Position numbers and translations under genes: made by a program. A DNA stretch of 64,000 nucleotides from Bifidobacterium apri. Its GTDB lineage: Bacteria; Actinomycetota; Actinomycetes; Actinomycetales; Bifidobacteriaceae. Where the stretch lies: NCBI RefSeq assembly GCF_009299485.1, contig NZ_WBSO01000002.1:186001-250000 (forward strand), given 5' to 3'. Positions 18,087-26,914 of this stretch are shown piece by piece. How positions within the stretch are numbered: the first letter of the stretch is position 1; every line of letters begins with the position of its first letter. A model generated the notes under the pieces. It did not search any database, had not been told where the DNA came from, and worked only from the letters and a program-made list of their open reading frames with translations.

Positions 18087-19121
18087 TCAGCTGCGAGCGT
18101 GCGTTTCTTCGATACCTGAGACACCTGAGACACCGGATTCATCTGCCCGCTTCATCCCACGCAGCAAACGAGAAGCCAATCGCCGCAACGAAATCGGGCC
18201 TGACACCGCATGTTTTCGCCCCGATTGACGTTCCAGACGGGATGCCACACTGGCAGCGAAGGCACGCCGTTCGGTATCGGTCCGCATATCGTTCCGGGTG
18301 GCGTTCACGCATACCCAACCAGCATCTTCAAGCATCATACGGCGGCGCACATCTTCTTCCCAGTTACCGGCATGATATTTGCCGTCATATTCGACAGCGA
18401 CTTTATATTCCGGATATGCAAGATCAAGGAACAATTTGCGGCGGATATTCGCATTCGTCTGTCCTGGCATCTTCTTGATATCGAGCTGCGGATTGACTTG
18501 CGGCATCGGCAATCCATAGGACAGCAACATCAATCGCAATTCACTTTCCCGAACAGAATCCGTATTCTCTTTCATCAAGACCAAAGCCCGGCGCAATTGC
18601 GCAGTGCCGGCTGGCATCCGTCTCCCGGTCTTTCGAATTTGCTCGTGTATCGCATGACAAGAATCACGAAAATCGCGCAACGGCATCCACCGTTGATCAC
18701 GGTCTCTTCGCATGAAAGCATCCCCCAGCAGCACCAGCGATCCGAGCTTAGAACGTCGCGCATACATCAGCCATGTCGTATCCGGGGCAACGCACGTGAT
18801 GCCATCAAGATGCACGAATCGCATGGGATAACTCCAAAATATGCACCGCACTCCTGCGATTCGTCTGCGGGTTTTCTGCGAATCAGCGACCACTACCAAC
18901 TCGTCATGATCCAACCCATTTGGCACGTCGATACACAGCAATTTCAGTGCGGTGCTCAGCGCGAAAATCAACGGCGAGGCGACACGCGACTGAAGTTCGC
19001 GGCAGCGAATCAGTGTCTCCGCTTGAACGCGCAGCAGTCTGACCGGGGTCGTTTCGACGCGCCGTCCACAAGCCTGCGTCAAAAGCCCAGACCGTCGATG
19101 CTCAACCGTGTTCATAGTCAT
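18087..19121 (-). CDS. DUF559-type endonuclease-domain protein
   Basis: This 344-residue protein has a C-terminal part resembling the Vsr/DUF559 branch of PD-(D/E)XK nucleases: LFLDLAYPEYKVAVEYDGKYH at about residues 230-250 supplies the D, E-x-D and K-type residues, followed by DVRRRMMLEDAGWVCVNAT. The N-terminal two-thirds has no motif I recognise. Such proteins are common and scattered in actinobacteria and sometimes resemble AbiEi-type antitoxins, but no partner gene is adjacent. No clear Shine-Dalgarno sequence precedes ATG 19121 or ATG 19115. It sits between palindrome arrays B and C. Confidence 0.75.
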   Translation of the reverse strand: MTMNTVEHRRSGLLTQACGRRVETTPVRLLRVQAETLIRCRELQSRVASPLIFALSTALKLLCIDVPNGLDHDELVVVADSQKTRRRIAGVRCIFWSYPMRFVHLDGITCVAPDTTWLMYARRSKLGSLVLLGDAFMRRDRDQRWMPLRDFRDSCHAIHEQIRKTGRRMPAGTAQLRRALVLMKENTDSVRESELRLMLLSYGLPMPQVNPQLDIKKMPGQTNANIRRKLFLDLAYPEYKVAVEYDGKYHAGNWEEDVRRRMMLEDAGWVCVNATRNDMRTDTERRAFAASVASRLERQSGRKHAVSGPISLRRLASRLLRGMKRADESGVSGVSGIEETHARS

Positions 19122-19163
19122 ACGTTCGACGCTAGCTTGCCGCCATCCTCACCGAAAGCGATG

Positions 19164-19198
19164 ACGGACAATGTGGTCAAAAGATGCGGTTATCCACA
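19164..19198 (-). promoter_or_regulatory. Motif shared with the ssb upstream region, plus a DnaA-box sequence
   Basis: ACGGACAATGTGGTCAAAAG (19164-19183) recurs with one change at 29924-29943. Read leftward it contains TTGACC, a possible -35 element. TTATCCACA at 19190-19198 matches the classical DnaA box. Its function here is unproven. Confidence 0.4.
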
Positions 19199-19361
19199 TA
19201 CGGCTGTGCGATCGCGCGCACCCACCGCGTGACCAAGTCCCACAAATTCTGGTCGAACGATTGCCAGCGACGGACAGATAACAGAAATGTCCGCGCCGTT
19301 GCGATGTGGGCACGGTTCTCATCCCGCGACTGGAGACGGGGTCACCGATGCCTATTGGCTT

Positions 19362-19676
19362 TGTTGTGAGCGCTGCCTCACAATGGAATACGTTGAGGTC
19401 ATCTTTCTGCGCATCGAGGCGACATAACACGGCTGGTTGTGAGTCGCTACTCACAACCAGCATGATGATAAAACTTTTGCGTCTTTATTAGCGCTCACAT
19501 AGCATACGTTTGCGAGTCACCACTCACAACCAACACGACGACAACGCCTCTGCGCCATTATCAACGCCCACACAGCACACATTGCGAGTCACCACTCACA
19601 ACCAACACGACGACAACGCCTCTGCGCCATTATCAACGCCCACACAGCACACATTGCGAGTCACCACTCACAACCA
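19362..19676 (+). repeat. Array C: 5 palindromes with an exact 72-bp tandem duplication
   Basis: Cores start at 19364, 19437, 19510, 19582 and 19654. The last two spacers (19530-19581 and 19602-19653) are identical over 52 bases, so unit plus spacer is duplicated exactly. The spacer before them (19457-19508) matches at 36 of 52 positions, and 14 of the 16 differences are transitions. Consensus and orientation match arrays A and B. Confidence 0.9.
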
Positions 19677-20323
19677 GCACGATATATAAAGATGGAGGGA
19701 TCATCGCAATCACAACAACAATCACGAACACAGCCGGGACACCACTCAACGGGCTGCAAGAATCGTCGACAAATACTGTCCGCCACGCCGCGTCAAGCCG
19801 CCGAGACCGTCCTGTCAATCCCGTCGCGCATTCCCACGGATACCGCAGCCGACAATCCTGCCAGCCCCATCGATCGTACCGAACAGCCCTCGCCAATCCC
19901 GCAACGCATTCCCACGGAAACCGTCACCGCCAATCTCTCCTGCCCCATCAATCGTACCGAGCAACCTTCGCCAACCCCGCCAGCACCCCACGGGTGCGTC
20001 CGGTAGTCGCGTGCACTCGCGACCCCGCGAGCCCCGCCGCCGACCCCGCCAGCGCTCCCGCGCAACTCCAACAATGCCGCCAATACCGCACCATCCAGCC
20101 GCACCATCCATCCACAATATCCGCCGTTCATCACGTGCGAAACCTCCCTCACGTTCAGCCCAATCAGCGCACATCCTTCACACACCGCAAAACAACTCGC
20201 ACACCGGAAACCGCCTATCCATAACCGGTCAACCGTAATATACTCGCCAGTAAGCGCAACATACACAACGCGTGCCTTCAAGACATTCGAAGCCTTCAGG
20301 ACATCAGAAAGCAGGAACATATC
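19677..20323. other. Gene-poor stretch upstream of dapD with a 78-bp direct repeat
   Basis: No confident gene is present. A 78-bp repeat of about 2.2 copies lies at 19818-19991, with TTCCCACGGA at 19831 and again at 19909. A 104-codon frame (19692-20006) spans it with a 26-residue repeat but has no recognisable family and no ribosome-binding site. The dapD promoter should lie in 20180-20320. Confidence 0.5.
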
Positions 20324-21313
20324 ATGGCAGATCAACGCACCGCATGGGGATGGGGACTGGCAAGCATCGATGCAGCCGGCGCCACACTCGATGTTTGGTA
20401 TCCAAAACTCACCCTCGGCCCCGCCCCATCGCCGGCCGACCGTCCCGCACACGGATTTGACGCTCTCGTTCGCGAACAAGCCGACGCGCGCGGGGTGCGA
20501 CGCGTCCCCGTCTTCACCGTCAGCGACCTGGATGCCGCACCGGTGGACGCCGCCGACGCGTACCTGCGTCTACATCTGTTAAGCATGCGTCTCGCAAAAC
20601 CAAACACCATCAATCTTGACGGCATCTTCGGCGTACTCACCAACGTCGTGTGGACCAATTACGGTCCATTTGCCATCGAAGATTTCGCCCTGCGCAAGAT
20701 GGATGTGCAGGCAGCCGCAGCCAATGCCGCCAACGGCGCTCCAAGCGCTAACGTCGAAGTCATGCTCGTCGACAAGATGCCGCGCATGGTCGATTATGTC
20801 GTTCCCACCGGCGTGCGCATCGGTAACGCCGACCGCGTCAGACTCGGCGCCTACCTGTCCGAAGGCACGACGGTCATGCATGAAGGGTTCGTAAACTTCA
20901 ACGCCGGCACGCTCGGCGTCTCGATGGTTGAAGGCCGCATCTCGCAGGGTGTCGTCGTCGGCAATGGCTCCGACATCGGCGGCGGCGCGTCGATTATGGG
21001 CACGCTGTCGGGCGGTGGCAAGCTGCGCAATTCCATCGGCGAACACTCGCTGCTCGGAGCAAACGCCGGCATCGGCATCTCCTTGGGCGACAACTGCGTG
21101 GTTGAAGCCGGATTGTACGTGACTGCAGGCACCAAGGTGACCGTCTACGACAAGGCTAAGGTCGCCGCGGGCGAGCCGCTCGACGTGGTCAAGGGCTCAG
21201 ATCTGAGCGGCAAGAACAACATCTTGTTCATCCGCAATTCGGTCAGCGGCAGAATCGAGGCGCGCTACCGCAAGGTCGGCATCGCCCTCAACGAAAAACT
21301 GCACAAGAACTGA
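20324..21313 (+). CDS. dapD: Tetrahydrodipicolinate N-succinyltransferase
   Basis: This 329-residue enzyme of the succinylase branch of lysine/meso-diaminopimelate synthesis uses succinyl-CoA. It is the actinobacterial-type DapD with a left-handed beta-helix of hexapeptide repeats in the second half ([54 protein letters not shown]). The ATG follows AGGAACATATC. The gene stands alone on the plus strand, ending in a strong terminator. Diaminopimelate would feed peptidoglycan or lysine synthesis; which diamino acid this organism uses in its wall was not determined. Confidence 0.93.
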   Translation: MADQRTAWGWGLASIDAAGATLDVWYPKLTLGPAPSPADRPAHGFDALVREQADARGVRRVPVFTVSDLDAAPVDAADAYLRLHLLSMRLAKPNTINLDGIFGVLTNVVWTNYGPFAIEDFALRKMDVQAAAANAANGAPSANVEVMLVDKMPRMVDYVVPTGVRIGNADRVRLGAYLSEGTTVMHEGFVNFNAGTLGVSMVEGRISQGVVVGNGSDIGGGASIMGTLSGGGKLRNSIGEHSLLGANAGIGISLGDNCVVEAGLYVTAGTKVTVYDKAKVAAGEPLDVVKGSDLSGKNNILFIRNSVSGRIEARYRKVGIALNEKLHKN

Positions 21314-21344
21314 GCGCATTCCCAATTTTTCTACCTATTTCATC

Positions 21345-21394
21345 ATATTTACGGGGCAGATGATTTTAATATCATTCATTTGCCCCGTAAATAT
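21345..21394 (+). terminator. Terminator of dapD
   Basis: A perfect 14-bp stem (21345-21358 with 21381-21394, ATATTTACGGGGCA and its complement) encloses an AT-rich loop that can itself pair. Confidence 0.8.
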
Positions 21395-21524
21395 TTATGA
21401 GATATGTGCCAATGTGGTTTTATCACAGTAATCACCGTATTGCAATGTTTTCATCAACTCGCACTATTCGATGATCGTAAGAAATCAAAATAATCAGAAA
21501 TAATCCCTGGAAAGAAGCAACATC

Positions 21525-21890
21525 ATGCACATCATCAGCGTTGTTCTGACAACCCTCGTGACCATTGAGTTCATGTATATCTTCTATCTGGAAACCATCG
21601 CGACCACATCCTCATCCACCGCACGCGTGTTTGGCATGACGACCGAAGAGCTATCGCGCGCATCAGTGACCACGCTGTTTCGAAACCAAGGCGTTTACAA
21701 TCTGCTGATCGGGGTGCTTCTGCTTATCGCCCTGTTCGGATATCAGTCGCAAATGGCGGTCGTATGGTTGCTGGGCTACATCATCGCGGTCGCCGCATAC
21801 GGCAGCTTTACCAGCAGCCCGTGGATCATCCTTAAGCAGGGCGGGCTTGCCATAGTTGCGTTGATTTTCACGCTGGTATTTGGAATCTGA
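21525..21890 (+). CDS. DUF1304 family small membrane protein
   Basis: This 121-residue protein has four hydrophobic segments: IISVVLTTLVTIEFMYIFYLE at the start, NLLIGVLLLIALFGY, MAVVWLLGYIIAVAAYG and GGLAIVALIFTLVFGI. The conserved LFRNQGVYN block between the first and second segments is characteristic of DUF1304. The start follows GGAAAGAAGCAAC. Its function is unknown. It is monocistronic, with a terminator hairpin 30 bp downstream. Confidence 0.82.
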   Translation: MHIISVVLTTLVTIEFMYIFYLETIATTSSSTARVFGMTTEELSRASVTTLFRNQGVYNLLIGVLLLIALFGYQSQMAVVWLLGYIIAVAAYGSFTSSPWIILKQGGLAIVALIFTLVFGI

Positions 21891-21921
21891 TGGGTGACAG
21901 AGCAACATGGCATGGCGCCCT

Positions 21922-21963
21922 GCCTATTGTCCAATATCGTTGTGAGCACATTGGGCAATAGGC
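21922..21963 (+). terminator. Terminator-like hairpin after the DUF1304 gene
   Basis: A 14-bp stem with one G-T pair joins GCCTATTGTCCAAT (21922-21935) and ATTGGGCAATAGGC (21950-21963). Confidence 0.65.
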
Positions 21964-22087
21964 CAATAGCTTAAGTCCCTTCATTCCGCCTCGTATCGAT
22001 TGAGAACGTTCGCGTTTCCAACGATTACGTACCAGATGTTCGTGCATGCGGGTGAGAGACTGTTTGCCAAGCTGGTTCATGGTCTGG

Positions 22088-22210
22088 GCCAGGCATGATT
22101 AGTGTGGAGCGAATCCCCTCGGTTGTCCCGCATAAATAAGTACGGCGCCAGGCACGATTCGGTGTGGAGAGGCTGATCTGATCAATTTCGTCGGTTCTGC
22201 GCCTCTCCAC
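22088..22210. repeat. Direct repeat with a linked 10-bp inverted repeat
   Basis: GCCAGGCAYGATT followed by GTGTGGAG occurs at 22088-22109 and 22147-22169 (59 bp apart). The second copy runs into GTGGAGAGGC (22164-22173), which pairs with GCCTCTCCAC (22201-22210). It lies just before array D. Confidence 0.55.
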
Positions 22211-22239
22211 TTTGCATTGGTTGCGACTGACAATTCATT

Positions 22240-23050
22240 GGTTGTGGGTGACAGCGCGCTGCGTATTTGACAACACATCGCGATAAGCACCATTAGCCCA
22301 TCTCCACAGCTTGATTGTGAGTCGCCATCAGCAACGATTCACTATAATGCGCGAGTATCTTGCCGTACCACAGCCATACGATGTCGGTTGTGAGTCACCA
22401 CTCACAACGAGCCCCAATCATGTGTCCAAGTCGAGTCGTTCAAGGCCATAAGATTGGGAGCTGTGAGTCGCCGCTCACAACCAAAGCCCTGCAGCGCATG
22501 ACGATTCCCTGATCAGATTCCCCGTCGTATCGATTGTGCGTCCCCACTCACAACCGATACGACAGACAATCAGCGCAATCAATGTACTGCCTCGTTCTGT
22601 GTATTGATTGCGAATTGCCACTCACAATCGGCATGAGGACGGTGAAAATCGGCTACGAACAACACCTTTTGTACCAATGATTGTGAGCCGCCGCACGCAA
22701 CAATCACAACAGCAGATTGCAGATTGCGAGGACATCCTCTGACACAGTCATCATCTCGGGCTATGTCTGACGTCGACTGTAACGACGACCATTAGTCACC
22801 GCTTACATCGTGAGTCATCACTCACAACCGAGAATGTTGGCGGTTTGAATCGACAACGGAACGGGGCCTTTCCGCCGTTGGTTGTAAGCCGCCGCTCACA
22901 ATCAACGATGTGAGTATCCGAATCGACCCCCGGAAGACATTTTCCAGCAATTGGTAGTGAGCCGTCACTCACAACCAAGGCATCAGTGAGCAGAATAGTC
23001 AGCAAACAGGGTGCATCATCCTACGGATGACGAGTCATCACTCACAATCA
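22240..23050 (+). repeat. Array D: 10 palindromes at 73-bp period plus one decayed unit
   Basis: Cores start at 22315, 22388, 22461, 22534, 22608, 22681, 22808, 22882, 22955 and 23028. All steps are 73-74 bp except one of 127. A decayed unit beginning TTGTGGG at 22242 is also exactly 73 bp before the first. The centres are YCRYCR, the same orientation as arrays A-C. The long step contains a partial TTGCGAG at 22724 and a damaged unit ending at 22808. Confidence 0.9.
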
Positions 23051-23536
23051 GGGATATGGGCATGCCGGCCAACCGACACAGAAACGTCCAACACAGCAAC
23101 AAAAGGCAGACACAATACCAGACCACCTCAGTAGAGGCAATCAAAGCAGCAGCACCGCAACGACAAAGGCAGCCACAACACAAGACATCCACAGTCGGAC
23201 GGACAGCAGCACAGTACAGGCAGCCACAGTAAGCGGCAGCCACAGTAGAGGCACACAGCATGAGACAACCGCAATAAAAGACAGTCACGACAGGGCGCAA
23301 TTACGCGACATATCAATGCCAATGCAAAACGGGCATCGCGGCGGCTACACCACGACACCCGTTACGTACTCCCTTGCGCGGGGATGACCGCCGCTGACGC
23401 CACGAACGTCGCTGACCGCCGCGAACACCGCTGACCGTCGCTGACCGTCGCTGACCGTCGCTGACCGTCGCTGACCACAGCTGACCGTCGCGAACACCGC
23501 GAACGTCGCTGACCACAGCCGCGGCATCACCGTGCT
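23051..23536. repeat. Low-complexity tract with GGCAGCCACA repeats and a decamer tandem repeat
   Basis: Between array D and the 3' end of gltA, degenerate GGCAGCCACAGTA-like units recur (near 23105, 23167, 23219, 23233). Then 23381-23520 is built of 10-bp units of two kinds, CTGACCGTCG (perfect at 23431-23470) and CGAACRYCGC. No gene was recognised. Confidence 0.75.
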
Positions 23537-24829
23537 TCAGCGCTGATCCATCGGAACGTAATCGCGCTTTGCCTCGCCCGTGTATACCTGGCGCGGACGT
23601 CCGATCTTCGTCATCGGATCGTCAAGCATCTCCCGGTATTGCGCAATCCATCCAGGAATGCGGCCGAGCGCAAACAACGTCGTGAACATGGCGGGATCGA
23701 AACCGATCGCACGGTAAATCAATCCAGTATAGAAATCGACGTTCGGATACAGGTGGCGCGACACGAAGTACTCGTCATTCAGCGCAATCTGCTCAAGCTC
23801 CGTAGCGACATCAAACAACGCGCGCTCGTCCTTCGGCAGCTTCGACGTCGCTTCATGCTCCACGATTTTCTTGAGATAGGACTTGGCGATCGCAGCGCGA
23901 GGATCATACGACTTGTACACGCGATGACCGAGCCCTGCAATGCGTTTGCCGTTCTCCTTGGACCATTCGACAAATTCCTTGACGGTCTTGCCAGAGTCGC
24001 GGATAGCCTTGAGCTGGCGCAGCACCGCTTCGTTCGCCCCGCCATGCAACGGACCTGACAACGCGTTGACACCGGCAGCAACCGCGGAATACAGGTTGGC
24101 ATGTGCACTCCCCGCGATACGCACCACAGAAGTCGAGCAATTCTGCTCATGATCGGCATGGATGATCAGCAGACGGCCGAGAGCATGCACATAAAGCTGG
24201 TCGGATTCGAACGGCTCGTAGGGCACGGCGAAGCACATGCGCAGGAAATCATCCACATAGCCTCGCGACACATCCGGATACAGCATCGGCTCATCACGAC
24301 GACGGCGGAAGATGTAACTGACGATGGTGCGCGCCTTCGCCATGATGATTTCGGCGGCTTCATCAAGCTGGTCGGAATCGTTGACATCTGTGGTGTCAGG
24401 ATAGAAGGCCGCCAGCGCGTTGATTGCCGAGGCGAGCACGCTCATCGGATGCGAAGTGCGCGGGAACGACCCCATGAACGTGCGGAAATCCTCCCCCACC
24501 ATGGTGCGATGGTTGATATCCGAGCAGAACTTGTCGTACTGCTGGCGCGTAGGCAGTTCACCGTGGCGCAACAACCAAGCGACTTCAAGGAAATCAGACT
24601 GTTCGCACAACTGCTCAATCGGGTAGCCTCGGTATCGCAGAATCGAGTTGTTGCCGTCGATAAACGTGATTTTTGATTCACACTGCGCGGTCGTCAAGAA
24701 ACCGGGGTCGAGCGTGACCCAACCGTCATTGCGCAAATTAGACACAACGATGCCGTCCGGCCCCGAGGTCGCTTTCACCAGCGGCAGATCGTACTGTTCG
24801 GAATCGATCTTCAACTCGGCTGTCGCCAT
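23537..24829 (-). CDS. gltA: Citrate synthase
   Basis: This 430-residue type II citrate synthase condenses oxaloacetate and acetyl-CoA. Hallmarks are the active-site histidine regions HADHEQNCSTS, GPLHGGANEAVL and AGLGHRVYKSYDPRA, and the C-terminal MFTTLFALGRIPGWIAQY. The ATG at 24829 has AAAGGGGAG upstream; the frame extends further but without support. In bifidobacteria the TCA cycle is incomplete, so the enzyme serves the oxidative arm that makes 2-oxoglutarate for glutamate. A decamer repeat tract lies directly at its 3' side. Confidence 0.96.
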   Translation of the reverse strand: MATAELKIDSEQYDLPLVKATSGPDGIVVSNLRNDGWVTLDPGFLTTAQCESKITFIDGNNSILRYRGYPIEQLCEQSDFLEVAWLLRHGELPTRQQYDKFCSDINHRTMVGEDFRTFMGSFPRTSHPMSVLASAINALAAFYPDTTDVNDSDQLDEAAEIIMAKARTIVSYIFRRRRDEPMLYPDVSRGYVDDFLRMCFAVPYEPFESDQLYVHALGRLLIIHADHEQNCSTSVVRIAGSAHANLYSAVAAGVNALSGPLHGGANEAVLRQLKAIRDSGKTVKEFVEWSKENGKRIAGLGHRVYKSYDPRAAIAKSYLKKIVEHEATSKLPKDERALFDVATELEQIALNDEYFVSRHLYPNVDFYTGLIYRAIGFDPAMFTTLFALGRIPGWIAQYREMLDDPMTKIGRPRQVYTGEAKRDYVPMDQR

Positions 24830-25026
24830 CAACTCCCCTTTCTGTAAGATACGTGCGCACCCGTCACACGGCATCATGTACCACTGCCACTGATGCGATG
24901 ACGGTCGCATTACGCGTGCTGGAGTGTGTTCATCATAACAGACTGCGCATAGCCGTGACTGGGATGTCTTGCACAACGGTCATCCACTGGCAGCGCAATG
25001 GTCTGTAACCGTCCGGCGCGGAAGCG

Positions 25027-25072
25027 ATAAAAACCGGCAGGGCGGGACGCACCCGTCCACACCTCTGCCGGC
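25027..25072 (-). terminator. Rho-independent terminator of map
   Basis: The stem CCGGCAG/CTGCCGG (25034-25040 and 25065-25071) encloses a second GC-rich hairpin. On the minus strand it is followed by TTTTTAT. Confidence 0.8.
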
Positions 25073-25112
25073 AAATGCCCCTGATGGGCTGATCCGCTTG
25101 AGCGCCGTATTA

Positions 25113-25892
25113 TTACTCGTCGCGGGCGGTAAGAATCACCGGACCGTTCTCGGTGATCGCGATGGTGTGCTCGGTATGCGCACCGCGCGAACCATCGGCG
25201 GAACGCAGCGTCCAGCCGTCCTTCGGATCTTGGTAGATTTCATCTGTCGTCTTCATGAACCACGGTTCGATCGCGATGACCAGGCCCGGGCGCAGCTTAT
25301 ACCCGTGATGCGCCTTGCCATCATTGGCGACATGCGGATCGCCGTGCATGACGTGGCCGACGCCGTGGCCGCCGAATTCGAGGTTCACGGTGTATCCCTG
25401 CTCGTGTGCGACATCGCCGATTGCCGACGAAATGTCACCGAGACGGTTGCCGGGCTGAGCCTGGGCGATGCCGGCGGCGAGCGCATCTTCCGTGCATTTG
25501 ATCAACCGCAGATCTTCGGGGTCCTTGTCCTTGCCGACCACGAAGCTGATGGCGGAATCGCCGACCCACCCGTCGACGCTGATGGCCAGGTCGAGGCTGA
25601 CCAGATCGCCGTCCTGCAGGTTGTAGTCATAGGGGACGCCGTGCAGCACGGCATCGTTGACGGAGATGCAGATGTAGTGTTTGAACGGGCCGGTACCGAA
25701 ATCCGGAGCATAGTCTACATAGCAGGATTCCGCGCCTTTACGGCTTTCGATACGACGACGGACGTAGTCGTCAATGTCAAGCAGATTGGTGCCAACGCCG
25801 GTCTGGGCGCGCAGTTCTTTGAGAATGCTGCCGACGAAGTGACCGGCAGGCTTCATTGCTTCGATTTCCTGAGGTGTTTTCAGTTCGATCAT
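25113..25892 (-). CDS. map: Methionine aminopeptidase type I
   Basis: This 259-residue metalloprotease removes N-terminal methionine from nascent proteins. It has the pita-bread fold motifs: VNDAVLHGVP with the substrate-side histidine, LVSLDLAISVDGWVGDSA with the two metal-binding aspartates, EFGGHGVGHVMHGDPHVAN with a metal-binding histidine, and VIAIEPWF plus HTEHTIAIT with the two glutamates. The start ATG follows an AGGG sequence at loose spacing. It lies alone between gltA and the DUF308 gene, with its own terminator. Confidence 0.95.
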   Translation of the reverse strand: MIELKTPQEIEAMKPAGHFVGSILKELRAQTGVGTNLLDIDDYVRRRIESRKGAESCYVDYAPDFGTGPFKHYICISVNDAVLHGVPYDYNLQDGDLVSLDLAISVDGWVGDSAISFVVGKDKDPEDLRLIKCTEDALAAGIAQAQPGNRLGDISSAIGDVAHEQGYTVNLEFGGHGVGHVMHGDPHVANDGKAHHGYKLRPGLVIAIEPWFMKTTDEIYQDPKDGWTLRSADGSRGAHTEHTIAITENGPVILTARDE

Positions 25893-25971
25893 AGTTGTAA
25901 CCCTACTTCGTGCGGCTTACAAAGCAAGCCGTTGCACGGTGAATCAGCCGTCCGGTGAGCGGACACAATAC

Positions 25972-26007
25972 CGTGGGCCGCACGCCAGTTGCGGCATGCG
26001 GCCCACG
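25972..26007 (-). terminator. Hairpin downstream of the DUF308 gene
   Basis: The perfect 11-bp arms CGTGGGCCGCA (25972-25982) and TGCGGCCCACG (25997-26007) lie beyond the stop codon. Confidence 0.65.
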
Positions 26008-26045
26008 ATCCTTATGACTTCACGGCGTCGTATAGCGCACGTCAG

Positions 26046-26726
26046 CTATCGTTTGCTGGGTTTGCCGAAGGTGAACGCGCGCACAATCGCGCTGACACCA
26101 AGCACAATCAGCGTGATTCCGCCGAAAATCATCAGCGTAAGCGCCGACGGCCCAGGCCAGAACAGGATTGCGATACCCGCGATGATTGAAATGATCGCGT
26201 AGAAAATCGCCCATCCTTGCTTCGGCAGCATCCAGGATTCGGTCAATGCCATGATGCCTTCGACGATCCAGCAGATGCCGACGGTCAGCGTGATGACGAT
26301 CAGCAGGGTCTGCGCGGATAGAGCCGTGTACTTGAACATGATGACGCCGCCGATGGTCAGCAGCAGACCCACGATGATATCAAGCACACGCCAGCCGGCG
26401 GGCAGGCCGAGTTCGACGATGGCGCTGACGATGCGGACGACTCCGGCGATGACGAAGAAGACGCCGAGCGCGACTGCCGCGACGACGAGTGTCTTGCCCG
26501 GCCACACCAGCAGTGCGATGCCGAGGATGAGCGCGACAATGCCAATGAGCCCGTAGGCTCCGCGGATGGTGTTCTTCGCCCGCTGCGGCAACATTTCCTC
26601 GACGAGCCGGAATGGATTGAATGAGTACTGGCTTCCGTCCTCAGACACAGGGTTCTGTCCTGCGTTCGGGTTGGGGTTGTTGGCATACGGTCCATAAGGA
26701 TTCTGATTCATATTCTGATCAGTCAT
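26046..26726 (-). CDS. DUF308 / HdeD-like membrane protein
   Basis: This 226-residue protein has an N-terminal hydrophilic stretch rich in N, Q, P and Y (about 65 residues), then six closely packed hydrophobic helices arranged as two similar three-helix halves (ALILGIALLVWPGKTLVVAAVALGVFFVIAG type and IAGIAILFWPGPSALTLMIFGGITLIVLG). The recurring W-P-G loop and repeated pattern are typical of DUF308, related to E. coli HdeD. The start follows AAAGGAG. It may act in envelope stress; the specific role is unknown. Confidence 0.85.
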   Translation of the reverse strand: MTDQNMNQNPYGPYANNPNPNAGQNPVSEDGSQYSFNPFRLVEEMLPQRAKNTIRGAYGLIGIVALILGIALLVWPGKTLVVAAVALGVFFVIAGVVRIVSAIVELGLPAGWRVLDIIVGLLLTIGGVIMFKYTALSAQTLLIVITLTVGICWIVEGIMALTESWMLPKQGWAIFYAIISIIAGIAILFWPGPSALTLMIFGGITLIVLGVSAIVRAFTFGKPSKR

Positions 26727-26914
26727 GACTACTCCTTTCCTTACAGGCGCCTGTTTTTGCCTACACTTCGCATTGTATCCGGGTGTGACAGCCTTGTGAA
26801 GGAACAACATGCGCGATGTTGTCGGGTTTCCCTTCTCGACGATCGGTCATTTCCCCCTGCCGCAGGGGACGCGATGGCGCCTGGGTTGTCACTGAAGATG
26901 GCTAGGGTGAAGCT

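Noticed and set aside
19793-20479. 228-codon leftward frame upstream of dapD
   Set aside because: It overlaps the start of dapD, shows Gly-rich repeats that mirror the 78-bp repeat, and has no family or ribosome-binding site.
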